64,000 nt of DNA from Cladophialophora immunda (lineage: Eukaryota > Ascomycota > Eurotiomycetes > Chaetothyriales > Herpotrichiellaceae), in assembly GCF_000835495.1 (NCBI RefSeq), contig NW_015622544.1, forward strand, positions 81,704-145,703, given 5' to 3'. Numbering within the stretch: position 1 is the first letter of the stretch; each line of letters starts with the position of its first letter. This document shows positions 37,214 to 48,046 of this stretch, one piece after another. Position numbers and translations under genes: made by a program. The notes beneath the pieces were generated by a model. That model saw only the letters and a program-made list of their open reading frames with translations, was not told the origin of the DNA and did no database searches.

Positions 37214-40144
37214 TTACATTAACTGGTCTTCTTCGTCACCAACTCTGCGAGTGAAGAACCTGACGATTTGTCGCCCCGACTCCTTACCAACAAGTGGATC
37301 CAGCTCCTCAAGGCTCATGTTAGCGACTTCCAGCACGTTCTTGGCCTCAAGATACAGGCGACTGGCGTTCTTTGCCGTGACTCCAGGGATTGTCCGCAGG
37401 AGGTCTTGCGGTCCAGTATTGAATGTTCTCTCTTCCGGGTCCTCGTTCTCATCTAGACCAATCTGCACTGCTCGCAGTGGGTCCGGCTCTTCTTGCTGCT
37501 TCTTGAGTTCTTCGAAGATTTCCGCGGTCTGGTAAGGCGACGACGCCCAAATGACCTTGAGTCTCGGAAAGGCCAGTGTGAGAAGCACCAATTTGGTTTG
37601 CAGATCCCTGGTCTCTGCATCCGGCGCCTTGAGGACTGAAGTCAAGTCTGCAAACGGGTCTAGGGTGAAAGATTTATTCTGGTCAAATTCGATAAGCAGA
37701 AACGGATACTTGTAGTACTGGAGCATTGTCTCTGCTTGGTTGAAGAGTCGGCCATTCTTGAAAGACGCAATTAGATCTCGTATCGACTTTCGTTCCACGC
37801 AGATATCCGGTGACAGGACATAATCGCCAACTGTCAGTTGACACGGGACAATTTGCATGCTTCGGCCGTGCAGTAAGCTTGGGAGGGATGAGCGGAATTC
37901 GCGAACGTCCACCACCACTCTCGGAGGAGCAGCCGTGGCCGCGAGTCTGCCACCGCCCGCGATTCGAGTGTTGACCGTCCGCAAAAATGCTTCTTCGGGG
38001 TCCAAATTTCCAGCATCTGTAAGCGTGACGGCCATGCTACCTCGCTCCTTGATAAGTCTCGTGAAGGCATCTTTTTCCCGACGAACTGCAGATAGGTATC
38101 GCTGCTCTTCAACGCTCTTACCATAGTAAAGGAAGTACACACGTACACTGCGGTCCGAGTGACTTGATCTGTAAACCTCGACTCTCCTGATGAAGTCCGC
38201 CGATGGGGAGTACATGATGATGTATTTCGGCCTGACCTCTTCGAGAAGTTGGTCATCCTGGTCGCCGTCGTATGGATGAATCACCACTTGGTCCTCCGGG
38301 CTGTACAGTTCGAAGAAGTCTTCTCCAGCCTCATTGAGGTCCTCAATCACGATATCGTCCTTTTGAAGCGCTTCAGCGTCTGTGGGACGCAGCTCTGCCA
38401 GTAGACCAGCTACTTGCGCTGCTCTGTCCTCAATGATAGCCACAGCACCATTGGCAGTGCGGGAGGGGTTGAGGCCGGAGGCACCTCCGCCTCTCATGCG
38501 CCTGCGTTTGCTGGCGGGTGCTTTGCTGCCGAGTCGAGCAGATGTGGTATTATTTCCCTTGATCTCGTTCAGAGACTTCTGATTCTCCTCAAACAGTGAC
38601 GCGCTGACTTGAGCGAATGTCTTTCTCCACCCAAGATACTCTCGAAGTTTGCGCCTCAGCATGAATTCTGCGGAGCCCTTGGCTTCCAGTTCCTCCACTT
38701 CATGAGGAGCTTGCCCATTGTTCGGCTCTCGAGATAGAGGTTTCACGTGCATGGACTGCAGATATTCTCGGATCTGACGGCAAGTCCCTTGATCATTGCA
38801 CATCACCAACACCGTGTCATTCGAGTCACTCCGCATTGGATTTAGGTAAGCATCGGTCTCAATCTCCTGCAGAATTTCCGCGAGGACAGCCCATTTCGGT
38901 TGTTCTTCAAGGACCGGAGTCAGAGAATCTGGTAACTTGGATGTGGGTAGAACGCTACTGTCTTCGACTTTGCCAATATAGACCCGGTCCCTTGCCGAGT
39001 TGAATATGACTGAAGCAGCATCCATAAACAGCCACGGTGATTGATCTTGCTGTTTAGAGCTTGGAGGAGGAGAATGTGTTGCAAGAACAGTATCCAGATA
39101 CTTCAGCAGCGAAACACAGTCATAGCTGAGAAGAGAGTGTAGAATCGTTCGAAGCACGGTAAGGTCGTTCGCGATCTGTTTCGTTCGCCAGCTTACTCGG
39201 TGCCACACGGGGTCTAGCTGTCTGCGGACTATGGCGTCAAAATTTTGGTGAAGAGCAGAATCAAGTGTCCAATCATCCATCTCAAGCCCCGAGTTGGCCT
39301 TTTTCAGTTCCGAAATACTCATCTCCACGCATTCCATGACAGCTTGTTGTATTGCTTTCATCGAGGCTGTCATCTCAATCTCCAACTCAATGACTTCTGC
39401 CTTCTTCTTGCCTTCGAGGCTCTGCGCAATCGAGACATGGAATCTCGGCCACAAAGACGGCTTCCTCAGGAATAAATTTCGCATCATGCTTGCTAGAGGT
39501 GCATATGATGATGTCAGAGGTTCGGGAGAGTCACTGAAGGCCTTGAGAAATCCGATTTTGTTATGCTGTCTGAAACATCGTACAATAAATGCTTCGGTGC
39601 TGGTTGCGACGACACGGTCCGCATGAAGGATAACCAAGCCAGTCACGGTTTCTGGATCCAACAACTTGGAGAGAAGATCAACCACGAGGATCCGACTGGT
39701 GACTGAGACAATTCCTCCATCAGCGTAGATTTTCTCCCTCGCTGCCACGGTGGCTTTGTCCGTGTTTATGACACGGAGACCTTTCGCTTGAGGACTCCGA
39801 GACACGGCGTAGTGCTCGGCCAGTGCTTCGCCAATCCATTCATTTTCACGGTCCTCCGCCCCAACGACTATGACGAGGGAGTTGCCTGCCGCGTCATATG
39901 AATGGAGTAGGTTTGTGACAATCTTAAGAAGACCAAGCCCCCGAGCCAGGATGACAAGAACATCCTCGGTGCGAAGGAGCTGATAGATCTCCTGCTGAAA
40001 TTGCTGCAAAAGATGTCAGCGACTATCCAATTTGCGATTGACGAATGTGTCGAAGGACTGGTACACTTAGGCATCATAAAACCAGCATAAACGTACCAGA
40101 GGAAGCGAAAGCTTGACCGGCGGCTGTGAGGTTGCCGCCGGCAT
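37214..40144 (-). CDS. rad1: Rad1/XPF (ERCC4) structure-specific DNA endonuclease subunit
   Basis: Two exons: 40144-40097 and 40003-37214 (intron 40004-40096, 93 nt, GTACGT...TGCAG), 945 residues. Exon 1 (MPAATSQPPVKLSLPL) joins QFQQEIYQLLRTEDVLVILARGLG, the conserved XPF start. A degenerate helicase-like region fills residues 20-600, with a basic RRRMRGGG patch in the linker. The ERCC4 nuclease motif is complete: GD (about 741-742) then ERK and D (about 752-758), the GDXnERKX3D site that binds metal and cuts. Tandem helix-hairpin-helix elements (about 880-940, with IPGVTAKNASRL) provide DNA binding and pairing with Rad10/ERCC1. It makes the 5' incision in nucleotide excision repair and removes flaps in single-strand annealing. 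Length is normal for the family. Confidence 0.97.
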
Positions 40145-40570
40145 GATTACATTATTGTCCTTTGTTCAAGGGGAAGTAAAGCAACTTCGGTGGATGTCGA
40201 GAGAGGTTCTAGTGGCAAACAAGTCCGGCAAAATACAGCCAAGGCTGGCTCGAGAGCCCAGGCTCCTGGGGCGGCAAAAGTATTTATGCTCCGCCGAAAG
40301 TAATACGGTGGGGCTTATAGCGGCAATATGCAATATCATTTCTCGTGAATTCAAAATATCGATCTGGAAACCCGAAGCCCCATGTGCTGACTGGCTTCTG
40401 GCTTTCAGCCGGTAGCTATGTCCTGTTTTTCCAATCCATCATATGCTCATTTGGGTATCTGAAATTACAAGCAAAGATGACCACAATCGTACAATCATAG
40501 CTTCGGCAATCGGAAGCGGCGCATTCGCATGGCATATAAAGTGCAATCATCAAGTCTCCCTCTTTTCTGA
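40145..40570. other. Intergenic
   Basis: Promoter of rad1 and 3' flank of the patatin-like gene. Nothing else seen. Confidence 0.5.
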
Positions 40571-42491
40571 CTACCTGGGGATATACTCTGGCTTCTTGTA
40601 TCGGTTAAACTGTGGCGGAGGCTCTTCGTCGTCTGGATATGGCGGGCGAGGAGCACCATTTGGCCTCCCGGGTGAGATACGTTGAGGAGGATAAGCAGGA
40701 TAGACATGATCGTTGATTGGTGTTTTTGGAGGTCTTGGAGGTGGTACCTGTGACTGATTGTATGTTGAGGCCGGAGGTGGGAACTGAGGTACGACCATCT
40801 TGTCATCCCTTCCTCGATACGGTAAATCGCTAGACAGGCGCGGTGGAGGTGATTCCCCTGGAACCAGGACGAACTTGTCTTGAGAGGATGCCAGATGATC
40901 AGGGTATGGAGGATTTCCAGGGACGCGATAATGCTGAGGAGGAGTCGTCGGGTACATCTCTTCATCCGCCGGCAACTCGACCGCTGACGGGTGAGACGGC
41001 ACTGGAGGTATGTTATTCGGTCTCAACGACCAGCTTGACTCACGGGCGTATGCGTCTGACTGATGCTCGTATCTTCTCTTCATCAATTCAATTTTGGCCA
41101 ATTTCGTTGCCATATCCATCAATGCTTTCTGAGTAGCAGGATCATGCAAATACTTCCTGGTGTTGACCGTCATCTGGGACAAATGCTGCCATTCGTTCAT
41201 GGCGAATTCTCCGAGACCAACCGAGACGTTCAGGCGGCAGTAATTGTCGAGTGGGACGCCTCGCTTAGGCAGTTCTGTCTTGAGCATTTGCTGGTGGGTT
41301 TCCTCACAGCCTTCGATTTTGGCTATAAGTCGGCGCCTTGCTTCAGCAAAGGCGCCCATGCTGCCGCCGATGAAATCTTCCCACCATTCGTGTTGCCGGG
41401 CATTGGTCCCTTCGGGGCGTTTTCCTGTCCCAATGCTGACGAAGGCTCCTATTTCTCTACCCGGCCACTCGTTGACCGCGGCCTCTTCGAGTAGCTGTGG
41501 CGCCGGATTGAATTTGCCTGCGCCCTCGTCGATGAACACCGTCTGCCCGATCTGAATAGGTTTGAAGGCAAGACCCACAGCCGAAGTGGCTCTCCCAGCT
41601 TCCCAGATCTTACAGTTGTACTCAGGAGGTGGCTCTTTACGACTATCGTAGCTTCGCAAAAGGATCGAGGAACCTGTTCGGGGATTTGTGCCTTGATACA
41701 CTGCGGTGACAGCACTGTTCTCAGTCAGTCATCGCTTGAAATGGTGTCGCTCCTTTGGCGGAACAGGGGAGACCACTCACGTCTTAGTTCGGTTATGACG
41801 GCTGTCGTAGAGGCTAGCATTGGCATTGCCCCAAGCTGGGAACGAGGGAGAGACAATGGAGGTGCGGAGTGGAGTTGCGGGACTGTTGATGGAATTGGAA
41901 CTTCTGACGCTCATCGATCTCCTGACTGCGGTACTGGTGGTGCTGACGGGACTCGTCAAGTCTTGGAATTCGCGACCTCCGGAAGCTGTGCCGTCATTCC
42001 CTTCATCCTCAAAGAGCGTGTGCTCTTGAACACATAACTTGATAGCCTCTTCCAGTTTGGAGGCTTTGAATAAAGTATGCTTGTATGGAATGCCGGCAAA
42101 CGTCTTGTCCGTCTCAAAGACTTTTCTTGTCATCCTCACATAGACAGCCTTGCAGGTTTCCAGGTCCATGCGCAGGCGTCCCAGCATAATGGCAATCAAT
42201 CCTCCTGTGCCAGTGCCGCCGATGAGGTCGAAATAGTCGCAAGGCTTTGGGGTACCAGACTGTCGATCGGGTGGTTCTCCTTCGGTCACGACATAGACTC
42301 TATGCATGAGTTCTTGGAGGATGATGAGCATTGAATACCCGCGAACGCCGCCGCCATCTGCCCTCATCAGTATGTTGGGCGCAAACAAACTGGGGACTTA
42401 GAATCAAGAAATGCCCATACATACCTAGCGAGAGAACGCGCAGTGGCGGACCTTTTGTGGTGTCCTTGCGCCTGAGATTGTTCTGATCCAT
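40571..42491 (-). CDS. Patatin-like protein with altered catalytic motifs (possible pseudoenzyme)
   Basis: Three exons: 42491-42425, 42357-41781, 41714-40571, with introns 42358-42424 (GTATGT...GCAG) and 41715-41780 (GTGAGT...ACAG), 595 residues. The joins give LRVLSLDGGGVRGYSML and RTKTAVTAVYQG, both typical of fungal patatin-like phospholipases. The oxyanion motif DGGGVRG (23-29) is intact. The nucleophile elbow, normally GxSxG, reads G-T-G-T-G (Gly at codon 72, bases 42209-42211), and the Asp motif, normally DG[G/A], reads DEGAG (about residue 276). The fold seems kept, since flanking helices (LIAIMLGRLRM) are canonical. A long Pro-rich tail (about 430-595) with many PPxY/PxxP words may bind SH3/WW-type partners. 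Hydrolase activity is doubtful; a lipid-binding or scaffold role is inferred. Confidence 0.88.
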
Positions 42492-44428
42492 CTTCAGCGT
42501 TGAGAAAGCCACGGAGGGGAAAAGGAGAGTGAAGAAGGCGAGGGGGATGAGAAGCGCAGAGGGTTGAAGATTAATGAGTCGGCGGTACTACTTTGTCCAA
42601 AATTCAGCGCCTAGTTTGTTCGGATGCGTTTCTGGTTAGCAGGGCAAATCATCTTTGCGAGGGGCACTTTGCACCACGCCTCAGCCAGCGAGTGGATGGT
42701 TTTAAGCCTGACGAGTGAGACCTGTGACGTGTTGCCTTGCGTCGTTTGCCTAGCCGAGCCCCCTCCGCCTTGGGGGGGGGGGGCGCCCCTCTCTCTGTAG
42801 GCGTAGCATAAGGACTTGGAAAGTGATAGGGTCCCCACGTAGGTGCCCTGCCGAGTAAAGACGTGATGCGGCCACCCGGGAACTCCCAGCCACAGTGACA
42901 CCCGGCTCTCCATCTCCGAATCTTGGTCATCCCACTTTTTCTGGTGAACAGCTCGAGGTAATCGCAGGCCCAGAATTATTTCATGAGGCATTGTGTATTT
43001 GCTACTGTACAGGTCTCTAACGCAAGACGGACGGTCCCTAGACGCACGCGAACAAGTGTGAAGCCGCCCACTAAGGAATCCGAAGGTTGTGATGTGATTG
43101 AACACAGCGCCTGAGAACCAGTAGAATCGCACTGTCCAAGCCAGAGTCTTTGTCAGGACTACTTGTAGGTAAGCAAGCTACTCGGAGCGTTGGGGACTGG
43201 GTGCGAGGTTCCCCGTGCATACAAGTACAGGTAAGGTAGGCAGATACCTAATGTTCAGCTTGCTAGGCGCTAAGTCCCTATAAGGTGCGTAAAGTGTTTA
43301 GGGAGTGGCTCCCCCGCTCGCTAGGCGGTCACCGAGCAGGTACAGGCCAAAGTCATGATGCTGTCTCGGCCAATCGACTCGCACCACCCCAGATCTCCTC
43401 TTTGACTTCCCGCTTCTCCATTTTCATTCAATTCTTCACACAACACCATCCCTATCCATCGATAATCAATACTTTGTGCTCCTATATCCATCACAAGAAG
43501 ACATCTTGTTAAAACTGTACAGAGTGCACGAACGTGTATCAAATTTCAGCTGCTTCGACCGACTTTGCGCCCTCAATACCTGTCTGTCCTACTGAGGCTC
43601 AATTTCATTGCTTGCACTCTCCCAGCCTCCTTCAATCCTCAACAACCTGTTAGCCAAAGAGACAACAATTAGCTCTCCGACCCAAGAAGTCTCAAGTATT
43701 CTACCTGAGTGACTCTACGAACTGTCAAACCTTTGACAATCCCCGTCAGACCTTCATCTTCTGCTCGCTGTCCAAATACTAGATTCTGCCCAACCGCTTC
43801 CCCACGCCTACAAAGCCACCTTCCTCAATGCGCCTCAGGACTGACCTCAGTGGGCGGCTTCTTGTGCATCTTTGCTATCTGAGACTAGCTGACAAGTGTC
43901 CAGGCTATTTTCTGAACGACCCTCACTTCTGTTCCTCAAAGACAGCCTAACATGTTGTCGTTAATGTCTATATTTTGAGTTCCGTTGAGCTGTACTTCAA
44001 CTCTCTTAATCTCCGCGATGCCCCGCCCCCCAAACAAAGCGTCGCAAACTTTCGCCCATAGGGTCATTTACATCTTCTGTTTACTTGTCTTATCAGGTTG
44101 ATAGCCCGGACCAGGAGGAGTTCACTGAGGGATTTATCACTCGCAGCTAGCGAGTAGGCTGCGAGTGTGAAATATTCTATAACGGCAGTATCAAAATCTG
44201 GCAGACAATTAACGACCAGAACTTTACACTTGGTTACGATTCGAAGCAAGTCGTGTTCGAATCGAGGTTAAACCCCCCCTCCTCAGGACAGTGGGTGGAC
44301 TGGATTGCACCTCCCGAGTGCGTGTCGCCAGTCCCTATCGACGCAAACCCGATGCAAACAATCCCGACGCCCAGATTGTTATTCTTCTTGTTGACAATTC
44401 ACCGCGTTGTGGACGTTGCTTCGATTAG
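42492..44428. promoter_or_regulatory. Divergent intergenic region with long pyrimidine-rich leader and possible upstream exons
   Basis: Contains a G homopolymer of about a dozen bases (42772-42783), an inverted repeat TCCCTA...TAGGGA at 43275-43304 and a 12-mer CCGCTCGCTAGG (43314-43325) also found at 7851-7862. From about 43380 to 44010 the plus strand is CT-rich with many stops, like a fungal 5' leader. The plus frame 44158-44321 reads as a plausible peptide (...IFYNGSIKIWQTINDQNFTLG...) and may be an exon of the next gene. Confidence 0.45.
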
Positions 44429-46120
44429 ATCAAGGACGGCTTGATTCTTCAGCCCCACCAAACGGCTCTGCTCTTAGCGAGAACACATATAACTTTCAGT
44501 CGGATCAGACTCCACTTCCACGACATACCTTCTATTCGGGATTGGAGGCCTGAAGATATCCTCTTGTTAATTTCAAACCAGGCTCTTCTCGAACAGGACG
44601 GCGAGGTCACCGTGACAGGTATGGCCGATCCAACAGAAATGCTGCCTGACAGAATACAAGATTTCATTAATCGCGAAGCGGCCATTATCAAGGCAGAGGG
44701 CAAGCATTCCTACACTGCAGCAGCCTGGGTGGAATCCACAAATGCCACTTTTCTTGCTGCCTCGTCGACTAACGAACACTATCTCCCATTGTTATCTATG
44801 TTTTTAGGGCAAGGCGAGACCATTAGCGAAACTTTGCCATTCGCGGAACCGGGTCATTCCATTGACTTGCCTCCTTTGGGCCCGCTGGAACGATCTCAAA
44901 GTCGGGTGATCCAAAATTTCTTCAACCACCAAGTGTCCCTTGTTCATGCGCCCGCTGGTAGTGCACTACAATCTACTATAGTCGCAGTTGCGGAAGCGGT
45001 TTTGCGAGAGGCCCCTCAGACGAAGATCCTGATCTGTGGGTACACAGATACAGCGGTGGATAAGATCGCCGACGGGTTCGTTTTCAGAGAAAATCTCTGC
45101 GACTTCCGATTTCATCATCTCCATCTTCAGCATGGAAAGACGTCCAGTCTCGAGGCTTTCAGACTCATCGTATGCACATACTCATCATCTTGGGATGAAT
45201 GGCCGAAGGAAGGCTGGACACCTCATGTGCTTATTGCCGCAGACGCTGGCATATTAGCGAACGACGAGTTTCTGATGCTATTGTCTAAACATTTTACCAG
45301 TCTGACGAGATTAGTGCTATTGGGTGACCATCGCCAACTCGGTCCTTATGCAAAACCTCTCAGAGGTAAGACAGATGGGCATAAGTCTGTCTTCGAAAAG
45401 CTTATGGAGGAGCGATGGCCTAGCTGTATGCTTGATGTCGATCACGTAACACATTCGGATCTCTGTTCCCTGAGAAGCAAGGTCTTCTATGGCCACCAAC
45501 TGCAGGCAGCGCGACGGACTGGAGACCCCGGCCTCTTTTTGTCCAAGATGCTAGAGAGACTTGCGGCAGGTCTGCAAATCGTTGACGAGAGGGGCAAAGC
45601 AACAAGGATCACGTCCTTTGCTCACTTCTTCGACATTGATGATCCGACCGCTGTCAATGAACAACCGCAGGCCAACTTTGTGGACGTGCTTGTCAGAACC
45701 CTACTTTCTACAGGCGCCTGCCAGATGTCCCAGATCATGGTCGTATCCGGCAGCGATAGCAGCAAAGTGCTTTTGTCAAGGAACGCGACGACTGGGTGGG
45801 ACAAAGTGCCAATCCATACTGTCCAATCTGCTCAAGGATTGACAGCCAACGTCGCCATTTTCTGTCTGCCGCGAAGCCACGAGAAAATGCTGCAGTCACC
45901 CATGTGCACGAACAGGGCTGCCTGCGTCATCACATCTCTCGCCATAGACATGATCCTCTTCGTTGGCAAGTGGAGTGCTGTGTTCAATCTACCCCACAAC
46001 AACGATTTCCAGCGGACAATGATTCATATGGATCAGAACGTTACGGGTTTCCTGCGGAGGGTGGGAGTCTTCCCTTGGAAGATAGAAGGGCCTGCTGTCG
46101 ATGAACATGGTGAGGGCTAG
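44429..46120 (+). CDS. Degenerate UPF1-like superfamily 1 helicase protein
   Basis: The main exon is open from 44429 to the TAG at 46120; the first in-frame ATG is 44621 (499 residues), but coding quality clearly extends upstream, so the real start is probably in an earlier exon (44018-44096 plus 44158-44321 can be joined in frame, low confidence). Helicase motifs appear in the right order but worn: P-loop position reads HAPAGSALQST instead of GPPGTGKT; Walker B position LIAADAGILAND instead of IDEASQ; motif III LLGDHRQLGPY is well kept; motif V/VI region TVQSAQGLTANVAIF and NRAACVITSLA instead of SxQGxE and NVALTRA. ATP binding is therefore unlikely. The frame is intact over 1.5 kb, which argues for a retained non-catalytic role rather than decay. 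Such UPF1-like proteins occur in fungal RNA surveillance and silencing. Confidence 0.75.
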   Translation: MKDGLILQPHQTALLLARTHITFSRIRLHFHDIPSIRDWRPEDILLLISNQALLEQDGEVTVTGMADPTEMLPDRIQDFINREAAIIKAEGKHSYTAAAWVESTNATFLAASSTNEHYLPLLSMFLGQGETISETLPFAEPGHSIDLPPLGPLERSQSRVIQNFFNHQVSLVHAPAGSALQSTIVAVAEAVLREAPQTKILICGYTDTAVDKIADGFVFRENLCDFRFHHLHLQHGKTSSLEAFRLIVCTYSSSWDEWPKEGWTPHVLIAADAGILANDEFLMLLSKHFTSLTRLVLLGDHRQLGPYAKPLRGKTDGHKSVFEKLMEERWPSCMLDVDHVTHSDLCSLRSKVFYGHQLQAARRTGDPGLFLSKMLERLAAGLQIVDERGKATRITSFAHFFDIDDPTAVNEQPQANFVDVLVRTLLSTGACQMSQIMVVSGSDSSKVLLSRNATTGWDKVPIHTVQSAQGLTANVAIFCLPRSHEKMLQSPMCTNRAACVITSLAIDMILFVGKWSAVFNLPHNNDFQRTMIHMDQNVTGFLRRVGVFPWKIEGPAVDEHGEG

Positions 46121-48046
46121 TAGCCTGTTTTTCCAACTCGCTCATGCAGCGAAGACTGGAGAGGGAGAATGAAACGCGATCACGGCGATACATGATTTGC
46201 ATATTGTTTGTCCAGCGAGTAACGGGACTGGTGGATGATGGAAAATGCGGAGGTATTTTGTCGTTATGTTCTATATCTGCTATGCTTGTCGCGGATCCCC
46301 GTCTTGGTTAATTATGAGGCTAGGCAAAGACGACATCTGTCTGTCATGGTCACATTGATGAGCAACACATACTGGATTCGCTGGGCGGACTAATGACTAT
46401 ACGGGTTTTCTCCTGATAATGATCATCACGAGGATTTACTCCAAGTTCTTAGGCTACTGGATGCCGATCCCCTCGCCACCTGTCCGGGTACCTGCGTTTT
46501 CGAGTCGACCATTACATGATTTTCATTGCTAGATTTAGACTCGGCCGTGTCTCTCGTAGCTGTGGGCTTTGCAGGTGGACGAAGAAGCCATCGGGATCAA
46601 CGACACGCCAGAGTCGATCTACCTGGTCCTTACTGCTCGGTCGACGCCACCCAAGGAATGAATCCACGGCGCGAACAATGCTACCGACGAGCATACGTGG
46701 GCTCGGGATGGTTGTCCAGGGATCAACGCACCGCCACAGAGGAATGCGTTCGCGGACCCCAAAAACGCAGACGGGCGTCATCATAAGATATCTAGTAGTA
46801 GCTTGTGATAGCCACAATAGCAACTGGCCACCCGGCCCAAGGTGAGCTGAACCGGGGTGACCACCATCTATCTCACTTCCAAGGTTGGTTGGTTAGTTGG
46901 TAGAAACAGGTTTATGGCGAGGCTGAAGTCAAGGCTGAAGTCATATTTCCAGCCCAGCCTCGTTCATCTGCCTCGTTCATCGCTCTCGATTGTTATCGAC
47001 GAGGTAATAGGTAAATAAGCCCTACCCTGTATCTCCTACGCCGTCCTTCCAGATCGATCGTAAGGAGTGTTGTTCTTAGCCGACACACTCCCCGCGGCGA
47101 GAGCTACATCTCCTCTCGCCTGTCTTCAGCACCGTCGTCCCTCGCTCCTCCAAGTGGGCTATCGCGATGTGCTCGACAGGACGGTCTCAATCAAAAAAGG
47201 TCAAAGGAGGAACGCAGGTATTTTGCAAATGGTATTGTAACAGCAGACTCCCCCTGAAGGCCTCTCTGTCCTTTGTACGTGTTGTTGGATGATAATGTAC
47301 AGATTAACCTTGTCCGTGGCCTTGTCCTTCCTCTTCCCAACCCACAAGATGAAAAAGTATCTCTCTGCCATCTGCGCGCCAATATTCTTCCACTTGCACT
47401 TGAGATCCAATCTGCTGCTGCCATTACCGCTGCCGCATCTTGATCTGGCACTCCTCTCCCTTCTCACACTGAAAGAAAAAAAAAGTTTATGGCATATTTC
47501 AACAAAGACTGCTGGGTTGGTCCGCGAGCACAGAAAGATATGGCGAGGAGCTGTGGACGCCTGGGCTCGCAATCAGTAACCTGGATGGGCTCTTGCTGTG
47601 GGCCAGTCGGTTTGTCCTTTCGACGTGGATAAATATGAACCCTCCTCCTCGGCCTTTCTCATGTGGCGCAGAGTCGTACCTGCGCGACTAGCAATCAAAC
47701 AACTCACAAAGTCCCCCCTTCGGCCGTTAAAGCAATAATATGCTATTTCAGATGATCGTAAACTCCGTGGTTGATGACGAGGATGACTCTTTGGTGGATA
47801 ACTTGACAAAATTACTCGACGATGCTGACAATGGTTTTCTTCGCTGGAACGCTTCGACAAATGCCGCCAGGGGATTTCGGGGGAAATGGAGGACCTGCCC
47901 ACATAACACACACACACACACACATAGCGCAACACATGCAATGAATTCCGACATGACGTCCGTCCGCGCTCCCGAGGTCTCGGTGTACAAAAGAAAGATA
48001 AAATTTGGTCAGGTTGGCGTACGCGTGGTCCGACTCGGTTGGCGCA
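46121..48046. other. Intergenic between convergent genes
   Basis: 3' flanks. Frames at 46512-46845 (both strands) and 47740-48261 (+) are open but show no family features; the latter runs through a CA microsatellite. Short near-direct repeats (AGGCTGAAGTCA twice, CTCGTTCATC twice) occur at 46920-46985. No gene supported. Confidence 0.45.
47906..47924. repeat. CA microsatellite
   Basis: About nine AC units in the 3' flank of the Zn2Cys6 gene. Confidence 0.85.

Noticed and set aside
44235..44275. GTTCGAATC-like word suggesting a tRNA B box
   Set aside because: No A box, acceptor stem or cloverleaf could be built around it.
46512..46845. Overlapping frames on both strands (103-109 codons)
   Set aside because: Neither has recognisable composition or motifs, and they lie in the 3' flank of the pseudo-helicase gene.
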